From: Planctomycetota bacterium
GTDB taxonomy: Bacteria > Planctomycetota > Phycisphaerae > Phycisphaerales > UBA1924
Length of the DNA: 64,000 bases
NCBI GenBank assembly: GCA_014584315.1
Contig: JACTNA010000031.1
Coordinates: 62,001 to 126,000, forward strand
Direction of reading: 5' to 3'
Shown here: positions 1 to 8,312 of the stretch, piece after piece
Position numbering within the stretch: position 1 is the first letter of the stretch
Layout: each line of letters opens with the position of its first letter
Notes under the pieces: generated by a model
What the model saw: only the letters and a program-made list of their open reading frames with translations
Told to the model about the DNA's origin: nothing
Databases searched by the model: none
Program-made: the position numbers and the translations under genes

Positions 1-149
1 TTCACGAGCGCCCGTCGCAGCATCTCGTCAGCATCGATGTCCGGCCGACTACGTCCGATGACGAAGGACAACGCGGCTCGGGCTGCCGACAACATGTGTT
101 CGGCGCGATCGCGATCTCCCGGCCCACCGGATCTCGGTTTAGGCGGCAT
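1..149 (-). CDS. hepT: HepT-like HEPN toxin (DUF86), partial
   Basis: This is the N-terminal 49 codons of a protein that runs off the left window edge. It begins MPPKPRSG, followed by the family-like stretch AEHMLSAARAALSFVIGRSR and an acidic DIDADEMLRRALV. That pattern is typical of HEPN/DUF86 proteins paired with MNT nucleotidyltransferases, where HepT acts as an RNase toxin. The RX4-6H active-site motif would lie beyond the edge and cannot be checked. The ATG at 149-147 overlaps the 3' end of the MntA-like gene by 11 nt, so the two are probably translationally coupled in the usual antitoxin-toxin order. Identification rests on the N-terminal pattern and the neighbour. Confidence 0.75.
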   Translation of the reverse strand, partial: MPPKPRSGGPGDRDRAEHMLSAARAALSFVIGRSRPDIDADEMLRRALV

Positions 150-441
150 ATTGCACCCAGGCGTCCTGCCGGATCCGGTCCCTCCATCGGGGCGGCAGCA
201 TGGTCGGGGTGTGGAGGTGGACCTCGCGTCCGAGGATGTCGGTGAGTTCCGTCTGCATACCCGCGAAGTCAAGCAGGCTCGGCCCGCTTCCCGGGGCGAA
301 TTCGACGAGCACGTCAACGTCGCTGTTGATCGTGAAGTCCTCGCCCAGCACCGAGCCGAAGAAGGCGAAATAACGGATTCTGTGACGGCGGCAGAAGTCC
401 TCGATCCGATCGTCCGGAATGTGAAGCCCACTTGCCCGCAT
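139..441 (-). CDS. mntA: MntA-like nucleotidyltransferase antitoxin
   Basis: This 100-residue minimal nucleotidyltransferase shows the family motif GS (29-30) followed by SDVD (40-43), the two metal-binding aspartates. MntA proteins neutralise HepT by AMPylating it. The usual third carboxylate lies in a ...VDLxTP... context, but here the segment reads EVHLHTP with His at about residue 75, so catalysis may be altered. A longer frame could use TTG at 450. However, a perfect TATAAT (455-450) ends 8 nt before the ATG at 441-439 and overlaps that TTG, so ATG is preferred and the mRNA is probably leaderless. The gene overlaps hepT by 11 nt. The TA assignment is strong by family and pairing; activity is inferred. 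Confidence 0.82.
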   Translation of the reverse strand: MRASGLHIPDDRIEDFCRRHRIRYFAFFGSVLGEDFTINSDVDVLVEFAPGSGPSLLDFAGMQTELTDILGREVHLHTPTMLPPRWRDRIRQDAWVQYAA

Positions 442-449
442 GGCCGGCA

Positions 450-455
450 ATTATA
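450..455 (-). promoter_or_regulatory. -10 box of mntA (leaderless)
   Basis: TATAAT on the minus strand, 8 nt before the mntA ATG. No SD precedes the ATG and no clear -35 was found. Confidence 0.65.
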
Positions 456-498
456 CCTTCACGGTGAGCGCGGAGGAATCCGCCCGACTGGCGCGGGA

Positions 499-1500
499 CT
501 ATCGCCTTCCTCGGCTCTCAACCGCCCGCTGGAGGAGAACGAACGCCAGCAGTAGCCCGCCCACCGCGATGCGGAACCACCACGAGTTCGTCACGCCCGC
601 GTGGGGCATGGCCTCCTGGATGAGGCCGAAGATCAGCACGCCCGCGACCGTGCCGAGGATCGAGCCTGCGCCGCCCGCGAGCGGCGTGCCCCCGATGACG
701 ACGGCGGCGATGGCGTCGAGTTCGTAGAGGTGGCCCGAGGTGGCGTTGCCCGCGCCGGTGGTGAGCGTCGTCGCCACGCCCGCGAGCGCGGCGCAGAGGC
801 CGCTGATCGCGTACACGCGCACCCGCACGGCGGCGACGCGCACGCCCATCAGCCGGGCGGATTCCTCGCCGCCGCCGAGGGCGTAGACATCGCGCCCGAA
901 GCGCGTCCAGCGTGCGACGAGCCAGCCCGCGAGGGCGACCACGACGAACAGCACCACCGCCGGCGGCACCGGGCCGGACGCCCATTCCGAGAGCGTGCGG
1001 TGGAACGGGTGGCGGATGGTGATGGACCGCTCGCTCACCATCAGCGCGCAGCCCCGGTAGCAGAACATGCCCGCGAGGGTGACGAGGAACGGCGGGAGCG
1101 CGAAGCGGTGGATGAGTGCGCCCGTCGCGGCCCCGCCCGCCGTGCCGATCGCGAGCGCGACGCCGAACGCCGGCAGCGGGTGCCAGCCCTGCTGGACGAG
1201 CGACGCGACGAGGATGCACGAAAACCCGATCGCCGCGCCGACCGAGAGGTCGATCCCGCCCGAGATGATGACGAACGTCATCCCGACGCAGACCAGCCCG
1301 AGCACGGCGTTGCCGACGAGCAGATTACGGGCCACGCCCGGCGACAGAAAGCCCGGGAACGCGATCGCGCAGGCCGCGAAGAGGGCGATCAGCACGCCGA
1401 CCGTCGCAGCCAGCGGCGCGTGTTGCGCGGAGAGCAGCGCGGGAACGCGAAGGACGCGAAGACGGCGAAGCGGTCGGGAACCCGGGCCGCGCGGAGTCAT
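499..1500 (-). CDS. yjfF: Sugar ABC transporter permease, YjfF-type
   Basis: This 333-residue membrane protein of the RbsC/YjfF permease family is the second permease of a galactofuranose-type importer. Hydrophobic segments span most of it. The signature TFVIISGGIDLSVGA after the second or third membrane segment, and DAIAAVVIGGTPLAGGAGS near the C-terminal third, are hallmarks of carbohydrate-uptake permeases of the BPD_transp_2 family. The ATG at 1500-1498 forms an ATGA overlap with the upstream permease stop. An in-frame extension further upstream runs through the preceding gene and is rejected. It is the last gene of a five-gene operon. The substrate cannot be fixed from sequence; galactofuranose is suggested by synteny with YtfQRT-YjfF. 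Confidence 0.85.
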   Translation of the reverse strand: MTPRGPGSRPLRRLRVLRVPALLSAQHAPLAATVGVLIALFAACAIAFPGFLSPGVARNLLVGNAVLGLVCVGMTFVIISGGIDLSVGAAIGFSCILVASLVQQGWHPLPAFGVALAIGTAGGAATGALIHRFALPPFLVTLAGMFCYRGCALMVSERSITIRHPFHRTLSEWASGPVPPAVVLFVVVALAGWLVARWTRFGRDVYALGGGEESARLMGVRVAAVRVRVYAISGLCAALAGVATTLTTGAGNATSGHLYELDAIAAVVIGGTPLAGGAGSILGTVAGVLIFGLIQEAMPHAGVTNSWWFRIAVGGLLLAFVLLQRAVESRGRR

Positions 1501-2498
1501 GGCCGGCTCCGATGCTTGATCCATGCCCGGACGCGTTCGGACGCGGCGAGGCAGACGGCGAGCACCGCCGCGGCCTTGACGACGAGCGTCGCGTTGGGGC
1601 TGACGTCGTGCAGGTAGAGCGTGGTCGTCAATCCCTGGATGAACAGCGCGCCGAGGGCGGCCCCGAAGAGGGAGAACCGGCCGCCGCGCAGCGCGGTGCC
1701 CCCCAGCACCGCCGCCAGGATGGCGTCGAGTTCGAGGTACAGGCCCGCGTTGTTCGCGTCGGCGGCGCGGATGTCGCTCGCGGCGAGCAGCCCGGCGACC
1801 GCGGCCGCCGCGCCGCACAGCACATAGGCGGCGGCCTTGACCGCGCGCACGCGCACGCCCGCGAGACGCGCCGCCCGCTCGTTGTCTCCGGCGGCCTCGA
1901 TGAAGAGTCCGAGCGCGGTGCCGCGCGTGAGCAGCAGCGAGAGCGCAAGGGCGGCGGCGGCGATGAGGACGGGCATGGGCGCGCCCGCGATGAACCCGGC
2001 GTCGAGGAAGTTCAGCACGGGGTCGTTGAAGGTGACGATCTGCCCGCCCGTGAGGAGTTGGGCCGCCCCGCGCCCGGCGACCATCAGCACGAGCGTGGCC
2101 ACGATCGGCTGCACGCCGGCGCCTGCGACGAGCGCTCCGTTGAACGACCCCGCCGCCGCCCCGACGGCGACGGCCGCCGCGATGGCCGACCACGCGTTCA
2201 CGCCGTGCCGGGCCGCCAGCGTCGCCGCGGTCGCGCCCGCGATCGCCATGACCGCGCCGACCGAGAGATCGACGCCGCCCGTCGCGATGACGATCGCCAT
2301 GCCGAGCGCGAGCAGGACGACGACCGCGCCGCGATTCAGGACGTCCACCGTCGATCCGGCGAGCCGACCCTCGACCGTCGTGAGGTCGAAGAACCCCGGC
2401 GTGAACGCGGCGTTGAACGCCAGCAGCAGGCCGACCGCGGCCGCGGCGGGCGCGGCCCGACCGAACGCGCGCAGCGAGGCCCGTGCGGCGTCACGCAC
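1497..2498 (-). CDS. ytfT: Sugar ABC transporter permease, YtfT-type
   Basis: This 333-residue polytopic permease is paralogous to the next gene. It carries MAIVIATGGVDLSVGAVMA and the C-terminal ELDAILAAVLGGTALRGGRF signature, both typical of ribose/galactofuranose-type permeases. The start is GTG at 2498-2496, overlapping the 3' end of the ATPase gene by 8 nt, and the stop overlaps the next start as ATGA. Tight coupling of two different permeases with one ATPase matches the YtfT/YjfF heterodimer. The start is supported by the overlap and by translation directly into the first membrane segment. Confidence 0.85.
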   Translation of the reverse strand: MRDAARASLRAFGRAAPAAAAVGLLLAFNAAFTPGFFDLTTVEGRLAGSTVDVLNRGAVVVLLALGMAIVIATGGVDLSVGAVMAIAGATAATLAARHGVNAWSAIAAAVAVGAAAGSFNGALVAGAGVQPIVATLVLMVAGRGAAQLLTGGQIVTFNDPVLNFLDAGFIAGAPMPVLIAAAALALSLLLTRGTALGLFIEAAGDNERAARLAGVRVRAVKAAAYVLCGAAAAVAGLLAASDIRAADANNAGLYLELDAILAAVLGGTALRGGRFSLFGAALGALFIQGLTTTLYLHDVSPNATLVVKAAAVLAVCLAASERVRAWIKHRSRP

Positions 2499-4005
2499 TC
2501 CCGCCCTCCCCGGCGATCAGCCGCATCACCGACTCGACGGTCACGCCCCCGCCCGAGAGTTCGCCCGCCACCCGCCCGTCCCGCAGCACCAGCACGCGCT
2601 CGCAGACCCGCACGACCTCCTCGACCTCGGACGAGATGAACAGCATCGCCACGCCGCGCGCGCACAGGTCGCCGACCAGCCGCTCGATCTCCGCTTTCGC
2701 ACCGACGTCGATCCCGCGCGTCGGCTCGTCGAGCAGCAGCACGCGAGGCTCGGCGGCGAGCCAGCGGGCGAGCACCACCTTCTGCTGGTTCCCGCCGCTC
2801 AGTTCGCCCGCGGGCTTCTCGACGCTCGGCGTCGCGATGCGCAGCGAGCGCACGAAGCGCTCGGCGATCCCGCGCTGCCCGCGCCGCCCGATCGGCCTCC
2901 ACCACGCCCGGCGTGCCTGCACGGCCAGCGCGATGTTCTCCCGGACCGATAGCCCGGGCACGATCGCGTCCGACTTGCGGTCCTCGGGGCAGAGCGCGAT
3001 CCCGGCGGCGATCGCGCGGCGCGGCGAGCCGGGACGCACGCCGCGCCCGTCGATCTCGACGCGCCCGCCCTCGGGGCGATCCGCGCCCGCGATCATCCGG
3101 GCGGTTTCCGTCCGTCCCGACCCGAGCAGCCCCGCCAGCCCGAGCGCGGCGCCCCGGCGCAGGTCCAGGTCGATCGGCCCGACGCGCCCCCGGCGCAGGC
3201 CGCGCGAGCGCAGCGTAGGGTCGGCCGACGAGTTCGCCCGGGCGTGCGTCCCCTCGATCGCCCGCGCCTCATCGATCGACACGCCGAGCATGAGGGCGAC
3301 GAGTTCGAGGCGCGGCAGGCCCGCGGCGTCGCGCACGGCGACGACCCGTCCGTTGCGCATGACGGTCACGCGCGCGCACAGGTCGTAGACCTGCCCGATG
3401 AAGTGCGTGATGAAAACGACGCCGATGCCGCGGGCGGCCAGGCCGCGCACCACGCCGAACAGGCGCGCCGTCTCGTCCGCGTCGAGGCTTGAGGTCGGTT
3501 CGTCGAGGATGAAGACGCGCGCGTCGAGGTCGAGAGCGCGGGCGATGGCGGCCATCTGCTGCACCGCGATGGGGAGCGAGCCGAGCGGCCGCCCCACGTC
3601 CGCCCGCACGCCGAGCCGCGCCATCAGTTCCTCGGCCCGTCTGTGCACCGCGCGCCGGTCGATAAGCCCGAACCTCCGCGGCTGCCTCCCGAGCAGCAGG
3701 TTCTCGGCGAGCGAGAGGTTCGGCGCAAGGTTCACCTCCTGATAGACCGTGCTGATGCCCAGCGTCTGCCCCTCGACCGGCGTGCGGGGGCGGACGACTC
3801 GGCCCATCAGCCGGACCTCGCCCGAGTCCGGCGGCACCGCGCCGGTCAACGCCTTGATGAGCGTGGACTTGCCTGCTCCGTTCTCGCCCATGAGGGCGTG
3901 GACCTCGCCCTCGCGGAGCGAGAAGTCCGCGCCGTCGAGCGCACGCACGCCGGGGTAGACCTTGACCAGCCCGCGTGCTTCGAGCAGTGGGGGTGCGTCG
4001 TCCAT
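2491..4005 (-). CDS. ytfR: Sugar ABC transporter ATP-binding protein, YtfR-type
   Basis: This 504-residue protein has two fused nucleotide-binding domains. Walker A is GENGAGKST (40-48), the first Walker B region reads VFILDEPTSSLD, and a second half contains the degenerate P-loop GLLGSGRTE followed by LSGGNQQK and LLLDEPTRGID. This layout is normal for RbsA/MglA/YtfR monosaccharide importers. It lies 36 nt after the binding-protein gene. The ATG has no SD, but TATGCT (4020-4015) ends 9 nt upstream, suggesting an internal leaderless start in addition to read-through from the operon promoter. It overlaps the first permease gene by 8 nt. Confidence 0.9.
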   Translation of the reverse strand: MDDAPPLLEARGLVKVYPGVRALDGADFSLREGEVHALMGENGAGKSTLIKALTGAVPPDSGEVRLMGRVVRPRTPVEGQTLGISTVYQEVNLAPNLSLAENLLLGRQPRRFGLIDRRAVHRRAEELMARLGVRADVGRPLGSLPIAVQQMAAIARALDLDARVFILDEPTSSLDADETARLFGVVRGLAARGIGVVFITHFIGQVYDLCARVTVMRNGRVVAVRDAAGLPRLELVALMLGVSIDEARAIEGTHARANSSADPTLRSRGLRRGRVGPIDLDLRRGAALGLAGLLGSGRTETARMIAGADRPEGGRVEIDGRGVRPGSPRRAIAAGIALCPEDRKSDAIVPGLSVRENIALAVQARRAWWRPIGRRGQRGIAERFVRSLRIATPSVEKPAGELSGGNQQKVVLARWLAAEPRVLLLDEPTRGIDVGAKAEIERLVGDLCARGVAMLFISSEVEEVVRVCERVLVLRDGRVAGELSGGGVTVESVMRLIAGEGGSA

Positions 4006-4014
4006 CGCGGCGTC

Positions 4015-4020
4015 AGCATA
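4015..4020 (-). promoter_or_regulatory. -10 box before ytfR (internal, leaderless)
   Basis: TATGCT on the minus strand, 9 nt before the ytfR ATG and inside the short gap after ytfQ. It could give ATPase and permeases without the binding protein. Confidence 0.45.
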
Positions 4021-4041
4021 CCCGCGCGCCGTCCGGGGCCG

Positions 4042-5004
4042 TCAGTACTTCCGCGTGCCGATGACCTCCGCCGCGACGGACTGGTCGAAGACCCGGTCCT
4101 CGACCTTGATCCACTTCGGGAGCGTCTCGCCGGCGATCGCCCGCTCGACGGCGTCGAACGCCGCGGGGCCGAGCAGCGGGTTGCACTCGACGGTGCAGTT
4201 CAGTTTGCCCTCGACCATGGCCTCGAAGGCGGCGCGCACGCCGTCGATGGAGACAAGGATGACGTCCGTGCCCGGTTTGAGTCCAGCCTCTTCGATCGCC
4301 TGGATCGCGCCCAGCGCCATGTCGTCGTTGTGCGCATAGACGGCGTCGATCTTCTCGCGCTCGGCCTTCAGGAACGCTTCCATCACCTCCTTACCCTTGG
4401 CGCGGGTGAAGTCGCCCGACTGCGAACGGACGATCGTCATGCCCGGGAAGTCGGCGAGGGCCTCCTCGAAGCCGCGTTTGCGGTCGATGGCGGGCGCGGA
4501 GCCGGGCGTGCCCTGGAGTTCCACGATGCGCCCCGTGCCGCCGAGGCGCTCGGCGAGCCAGCGCGCAGCCATGCGCCCCTCCTCGACGAAGTCGGAGGCG
4601 ATGAGCGTGGCGTAGAGCGAGTCGTCCTCGACCTCCACGCCGCGATCGACCAGCACGACCGGGATGCCCGCCCGCTTCGCCTCGCGCAGCACCGGCTCCC
4701 ATCCCGTCTCGACGACGGGGGCGAGGATGATCGCGTCCACCTTCTGCGAGATGAAGGTGCGCAGGGCGCGGATCTGGTTCTCCTGCTTCTGCTGGGCGTC
4801 GCTGAACTTCAGGTCCACGCCGCGCGCCTCGGCCTCGGCCCGGATCGACTCGGTCTCCGCCGTGCGCCACGCGCTCTCCGCCCCGATCTGCGAGAACCCG
4901 ACGACCAGCCGCTTCGTGCCGCCCGAGTCGGGCGCGGCGGCCTGCTCCTTGCACCCCGATCCGAGAAGGGCGGCGGCGGCACACGCGACAATCAGCCTGC
5001 GCAT
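4042..5004 (-). CDS. ytfQ: Sugar-binding lipoprotein of ABC transporter, YtfQ-type
   Basis: This 320-residue periplasmic-binding protein of the LacI-like type 1 fold has a lipoprotein signal peptide with lipobox LLGSGC (Cys18). The mature part opens KRLVVGFSQIGAESAWRTAE, as in YtfQ. It continues with family-typical IRALRTFISQKVDAIILAPVV and DAVYAHNDDMALGAIQAIEEAG. It should capture a sugar outside the inner membrane and deliver it to the YtfT/YjfF permease. The ATG is preceded by GAGG 8 nt upstream and lies 10 nt after the esterase stop, so the two are co-transcribed. The lipid anchor is read from sequence; galactofuranose specificity is inferred from family resemblance. Confidence 0.88.
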   Translation of the reverse strand: MRRLIVACAAAALLGSGCKEQAAAPDSGGTKRLVVGFSQIGAESAWRTAETESIRAEAEARGVDLKFSDAQQKQENQIRALRTFISQKVDAIILAPVVETGWEPVLREAKRAGIPVVLVDRGVEVEDDSLYATLIASDFVEEGRMAARWLAERLGGTGRIVELQGTPGSAPAIDRKRGFEEALADFPGMTIVRSQSGDFTRAKGKEVMEAFLKAEREKIDAVYAHNDDMALGAIQAIEEAGLKPGTDVILVSIDGVRAAFEAMVEGKLNCTVECNPLLGPAAFDAVERAIAGETLPKWIKVEDRVFDQSVAAEVIGTRKY

Positions 5005-5014
5005 CGGTCGTTCC

Positions 5015-6997
5015 TCACTTCGGTTGCGTCACACGTTCCCAGTCGTCGCTTCGGAAGGGCGAGGCGGGCAGCCCCGCGCCGTTGAACAGGTTCGGCTCGA
5101 CGGCCGCGCCCCACCCGTAGCGCACCGCGATCGGCTCGGGCACAAGAGGACTGAACACGACCACGCTCGACCCGTCGATGATCGCGCCCGCGGGGTGGTA
5201 GACGCGGTCCGAACCGGCGACCTCGAAGCCGCGCGGCAGGCCGCCCTTGGCCATCAGGCCGTCGGCGTGCGCGAAGCGGGCGATGATCATGCCGTCCTCG
5301 GGCGACGCGCCGAGGAAGACGGGGCCGGAACATGCAAGGTCCGCGGCGCCGTAGGTCCTGGCGAGCGCCCAGAGGGCGAGCCGCCGTCCGACCTCCTGCT
5401 TGTTGCGCGGGTGGATGTCCTTCGCCTCGCCGATGTCCATCGTCACGGCCATGCCCGTGTGCGGCGTGCGCAGGGCGAGGAGTTGCGCCTCGCGCAGTTC
5501 CGCGGTCTCGCCCCGGTCGTTGGCGTACTCGAACGGCGCGATCTGGACGAAGTAGAACGGCATCGCGGGGTTCTCGAACGCCCCGCGCCAATCGGCGATG
5601 AGCGCGGGGAAGAGCGAGCGGTACTGCCACGCCCGCCCGCGGTTGGACTCGCCCTGGTACCAGATCGTGCCGCGCACGGCCATCGGCGCCAGCGGGGCGA
5701 TCATGCCGTTGTGGAGGGCGGTCGGCGAGTTCGGCCCGATGCGCCGCGGCTCGGGGCGAGGGGGGGGCGAGCCGTCGATCGCCCGGCGGTACCGCCACTC
5801 GCCGGCGAGTCGGACGGGCGTCGCCGTTTCCGCGTCCGCGGGTCGCGCCCAGAGGTCCTCCGGCGAGCCGTTGATGCCGCCGAGGCCGCCCGTGTCGAGC
5901 ACCGCCACCGCGACCGTGTTCCGCCCGGCGACGACGAGCCGACCGGGCGCCGTGAAGCGCCGCGGCGTGTTCCAGTGGCCCGGCCCGGTCATCTCGCCGA
6001 CCTTCTGGCCGTTGAAGAAGCACCAGTCCTGGTCGTCGATCGGCCCGAGCGAGAGCAGCAGGTCGCGCCCGGCCCACTCCGGCGGCAGGTCGAGGGTCGC
6101 GCGGAACCACGCCGTGCCGTCGAACCCGCCGAGGTCCGGCCCGGCCCAGGTCGCGGGGACCGGGTGGGTCGCCCACGACGAGTCGTCGAAGTCCGGCCGC
6201 GTCCACGAGAGCCGTTCGTCACGCTCGATCGCGCGCTCCCACGCCGCGACCGCATCCGCGTGCTCGCGTTCGAGCCGGTCGGGGTCGTCGCGGGTCAGGC
6301 GCACGACCTCGAGGCGGTCGGCGAGTTCAGGGAATCGATCGACCGCCGCCTCGCTCATCCACGCCTCGCAGACCGTGCCGCCCCAGTCGGCGGAGATCAG
6401 CCCGATCGGGACCCCGAGTTCGCGGTGGAGTTCGCGGCCGAAGAAGTACGCTGTCGCGCTGAAGGTTCGCGCGGTCTCGGGCGTGCAGGCCGTCCACGCG
6501 CCGCGGCAGTCGTCCTCGGGCGCGGCCGCGACCGTGTTGGCGACCGTGAACAGACGGATCGAGGGGAAGTCCGCCGCGGCGACTTCGGCTTCCCAGTCGA
6601 GCACGCCGGTGTAGCCGGGCCCGACGTTGCCGAGCGGCATCTCCATGTTGGACTGGCCCGAGCAGAGCCAGACCTCGCCGATCAGCACGTCGGAGATCGT
6701 CAGTTCGTTCGTGCCGCGCACCGTGACCGTGTGCGGCCCGCCCGCGCCGGGCGTGCGAAGGCGGACCATCCACCGGCCGCGCTCGTCGGCGGTCGTGCTG
6801 GCGGGCTGCGCGCCGGGCCAGTCGGGGGAGACCGTGACGCGCTCGCCGGGGTCGGCCCAGCCCCAGAGTCGGGCCTCGGTCTCCCGCTGGAGGACCATGC
6901 CGTCATCGAAGACGGCGGGGAGGCGGATGTCGGCCAGCGTGGCGGCCGTGGCGGCCGCGATCACCGCCGCGCCGAGCCGCGGGTGCAGGGTGCTCAT
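5015..6997 (-). CDS. Sialate O-acetylesterase-like SGNH hydrolase, exported
   Basis: This 660-residue esterase of the SASA/SGNH superfamily has a signal peptide (about residues 1-22). SGNH block I is WLCSGQSNMEM, with the probable nucleophile Ser116 in GQSN. A second conserved block is GTIWYQGESN, and a C-terminal KDIHPRNK supplies the likely catalytic Asp/His. A beta-sandwich jelly-roll insertion lies between blocks, as in sialate or carbohydrate O-acetylesterases. As first gene of an operon with a sugar ABC importer it probably removes acetyl groups from an acetylated glycan before uptake. The ATG at 6997-6995 lies inside a 21-bp inverted repeat together with the divergent gene start. TATGCT ends 6 nt before the ATG and there is no SD, so translation is probably leaderless. 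A longer in-frame extension would run into the divergent gene and is rejected. Confidence 0.85.
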   Translation of the reverse strand: MSTLHPRLGAAVIAAATAATLADIRLPAVFDDGMVLQRETEARLWGWADPGERVTVSPDWPGAQPASTTADERGRWMVRLRTPGAGGPHTVTVRGTNELTISDVLIGEVWLCSGQSNMEMPLGNVGPGYTGVLDWEAEVAAADFPSIRLFTVANTVAAAPEDDCRGAWTACTPETARTFSATAYFFGRELHRELGVPIGLISADWGGTVCEAWMSEAAVDRFPELADRLEVVRLTRDDPDRLEREHADAVAAWERAIERDERLSWTRPDFDDSSWATHPVPATWAGPDLGGFDGTAWFRATLDLPPEWAGRDLLLSLGPIDDQDWCFFNGQKVGEMTGPGHWNTPRRFTAPGRLVVAGRNTVAVAVLDTGGLGGINGSPEDLWARPADAETATPVRLAGEWRYRRAIDGSPPPRPEPRRIGPNSPTALHNGMIAPLAPMAVRGTIWYQGESNRGRAWQYRSLFPALIADWRGAFENPAMPFYFVQIAPFEYANDRGETAELREAQLLALRTPHTGMAVTMDIGEAKDIHPRNKQEVGRRLALWALARTYGAADLACSGPVFLGASPEDGMIIARFAHADGLMAKGGLPRGFEVAGSDRVYHPAGAIIDGSSVVVFSPLVPEPIAVRYGWGAAVEPNLFNGAGLPASPFRSDDWERVTQPK

Positions 6998-7045
6998 GCC
7001 CTGAGCATACCGCGCCCGGCGCGCCGGTATGCTCAGGGCATGAGC
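6992..7045. promoter_or_regulatory. Perfect inverted repeat holding two divergent starts
   Basis: Arms 6992-7012 and 7025-7045 are perfect 21-nt reverse complements separated by 12 nt. Each arm carries, in its own direction, TATGCT, a 6-nt gap, then ATGAGC. The divergent esterase (minus) and PH-domain (plus) genes therefore share identical promoter-start cassettes. It may be a symmetric divergent leaderless promoter, an operator, or a recent inverted duplication. Confidence 0.85.
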
Positions 7046-7555
7046 GACGGCGAGAAGGCGTTCGACGCGAGGGCGATCACCCGCCCTGATCCGACGCTGA
7101 TGCGGTACTACCTGGTGGTGGCGATCCTGACCGGGCCGCTCTTCCCGATCTTCATCGTCGAGCGGTACTGCCGGTACCGGACGCTCCGGTACCGCTTCGA
7201 CGACGAGGGGGTCTGGATGTCGTGGGGGCTGCTGTTCAAGCGCGAGATCAACCTGACCTACCGGCGCATCCAGGACATCCACGTCTCACGGGGGCTGATC
7301 CAGCGGTGGTTCGGCCTCGCGGTCGTGCAGATTCAGACAGCCTCGGCGAGCGCGACGCCCGAGATGACGATCGAGGGCGTGCTGGAGGCCGATGCGCTGC
7401 GAGACTTCCTCTACCAGCGCATGCGCGGGGCACGGGGCGAACCGGAGGAAACGGGCGCGGGGGCGACGCCGGTCGAGGGGGACGAGTTGCTCGAGACGCT
7501 GCGCGAGGTGCGCGATGCGCTTCGCGCGCTGGCCGCGCCGGGAGGCGCGGCGTGA
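7040..7555 (+). CDS. Bacterial PH-domain membrane protein (DUF304/bPH2)
   Basis: This 171-residue protein has a membrane segment near residues 25-45 (YYLVVAILTGPLFPIFIVER). A bPH2-type domain follows, with the typical YRFDDEGVWMSWGLLFKREINL and RRIQDIHVSRGLIQRWFGLA pattern and a strand VVQIQTASA. YdbS/YdbT-like proteins of this type occur in membrane-anchored pairs of unknown biochemical role. The ATG lies inside the divergent inverted repeat; TATGCT (7028-7033) ends 6 nt upstream, so the message is probably leaderless. The stop overlaps the next gene by GTGA, indicating coupling with a second bPH2 protein. Confidence 0.8.
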   Translation: MSDGEKAFDARAITRPDPTLMRYYLVVAILTGPLFPIFIVERYCRYRTLRYRFDDEGVWMSWGLLFKREINLTYRRIQDIHVSRGLIQRWFGLAVVQIQTASASATPEMTIEGVLEADALRDFLYQRMRGARGEPEETGAGATPVEGDELLETLREVRDALRALAAPGGAA

Positions 7556-8310
7556 GCCGGGCCGCCGACCGCGCCTGCGAGTGGGTCTACCGCGGCGTGT
7601 GGGGCGCGCTGGCGCGCCGGTTCCGGGTGCCGGACGAGCCGCCGACGCTGCCGGCGCGACCGGGCGAGGCGATCCGCTCGACGCGCCCCGCGCCGGGCTT
7701 CCTGCGCTACGTCAAGTTCAAGTTCTGGATCGTGCTGCTGCTGATCGACGGCGCGCTCACGGCTCTCTGGATCGGCCTGCTGGTCGCGGACCTCACGATC
7801 GGCCTCGTGATGCTGCCGGTGTACCTGGCGGTGGCCATCGTGCCGGACGTTGTAGCGTATGTGGCGATCCACCTGCGCTACGACACGACGTGGTATGTCT
7901 TCACGGGGCGGAGCCTGCGGATCCGGCGGGGCATCTGGACGATCCGCGAGAGCACCATCACGTTCGAGAACGTGCAGAACGTCGCCGTGCGACAGGGGCC
8001 GCTCCAACGCCACTTCGGCATCGCGGACCTGCACGTGCAGACGGCGGGCGGCGGCGGGGGCGCGGGGCCGCACGGCGCGCAGGCGGGCGCGGCGTCGCAC
8101 CACGGGCTGATCGAGGGCGTGGCCGATGCGCCCGCCCTGCGCGACGCGATCATGCGGCATGTCACCGCCTCGCGCTCGGCGGGGCTGGGCGACGAGCGCG
8201 ACGGCGCACCCGCGGCGAGCCTCGGCGCGCCCGCGCTCACGCCTGAGCATCGGGCCGTGCTGCGCGAAATCCGCGAGGCGGCGCGTGCGCTGCGCGCGGC
8301 GGGGGCGTAA
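7552..8310 (+). CDS. Second bacterial PH-domain membrane protein (DUF304)
   Basis: This 252-residue paralogous bPH2 protein has two adjacent membrane segments (about residues 55-105). The domain reads WYVFTGRSLRIRRGIWTIRE, ENVQNVAVRQGPLQRHFGIA and LHVQTAGGGGGAG, the strand-turn pattern shared with the upstream partner. The GTG start overlaps the upstream TGA by 4 nt, and in-frame codons further upstream lie within the preceding gene. The C-terminus is Ala/Arg-rich and helical. The pair resembles YdbS-YdbT gene pairs, suggesting a membrane complex. No enzymatic motif is visible. Confidence 0.78.
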   Translation: MSRAADRACEWVYRGVWGALARRFRVPDEPPTLPARPGEAIRSTRPAPGFLRYVKFKFWIVLLLIDGALTALWIGLLVADLTIGLVMLPVYLAVAIVPDVVAYVAIHLRYDTTWYVFTGRSLRIRRGIWTIRESTITFENVQNVAVRQGPLQRHFGIADLHVQTAGGGGGAGPHGAQAGAASHHGLIEGVADAPALRDAIMRHVTASRSAGLGDERDGAPAASLGAPALTPEHRAVLREIREAARALRAAGA

Positions 8311-8312
8311 TC

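Noticed and set aside
442..450. TTG start for mntA at 450
   Set aside because: It overlaps the TATAAT box; ATG 441 fits the leaderless spacing.
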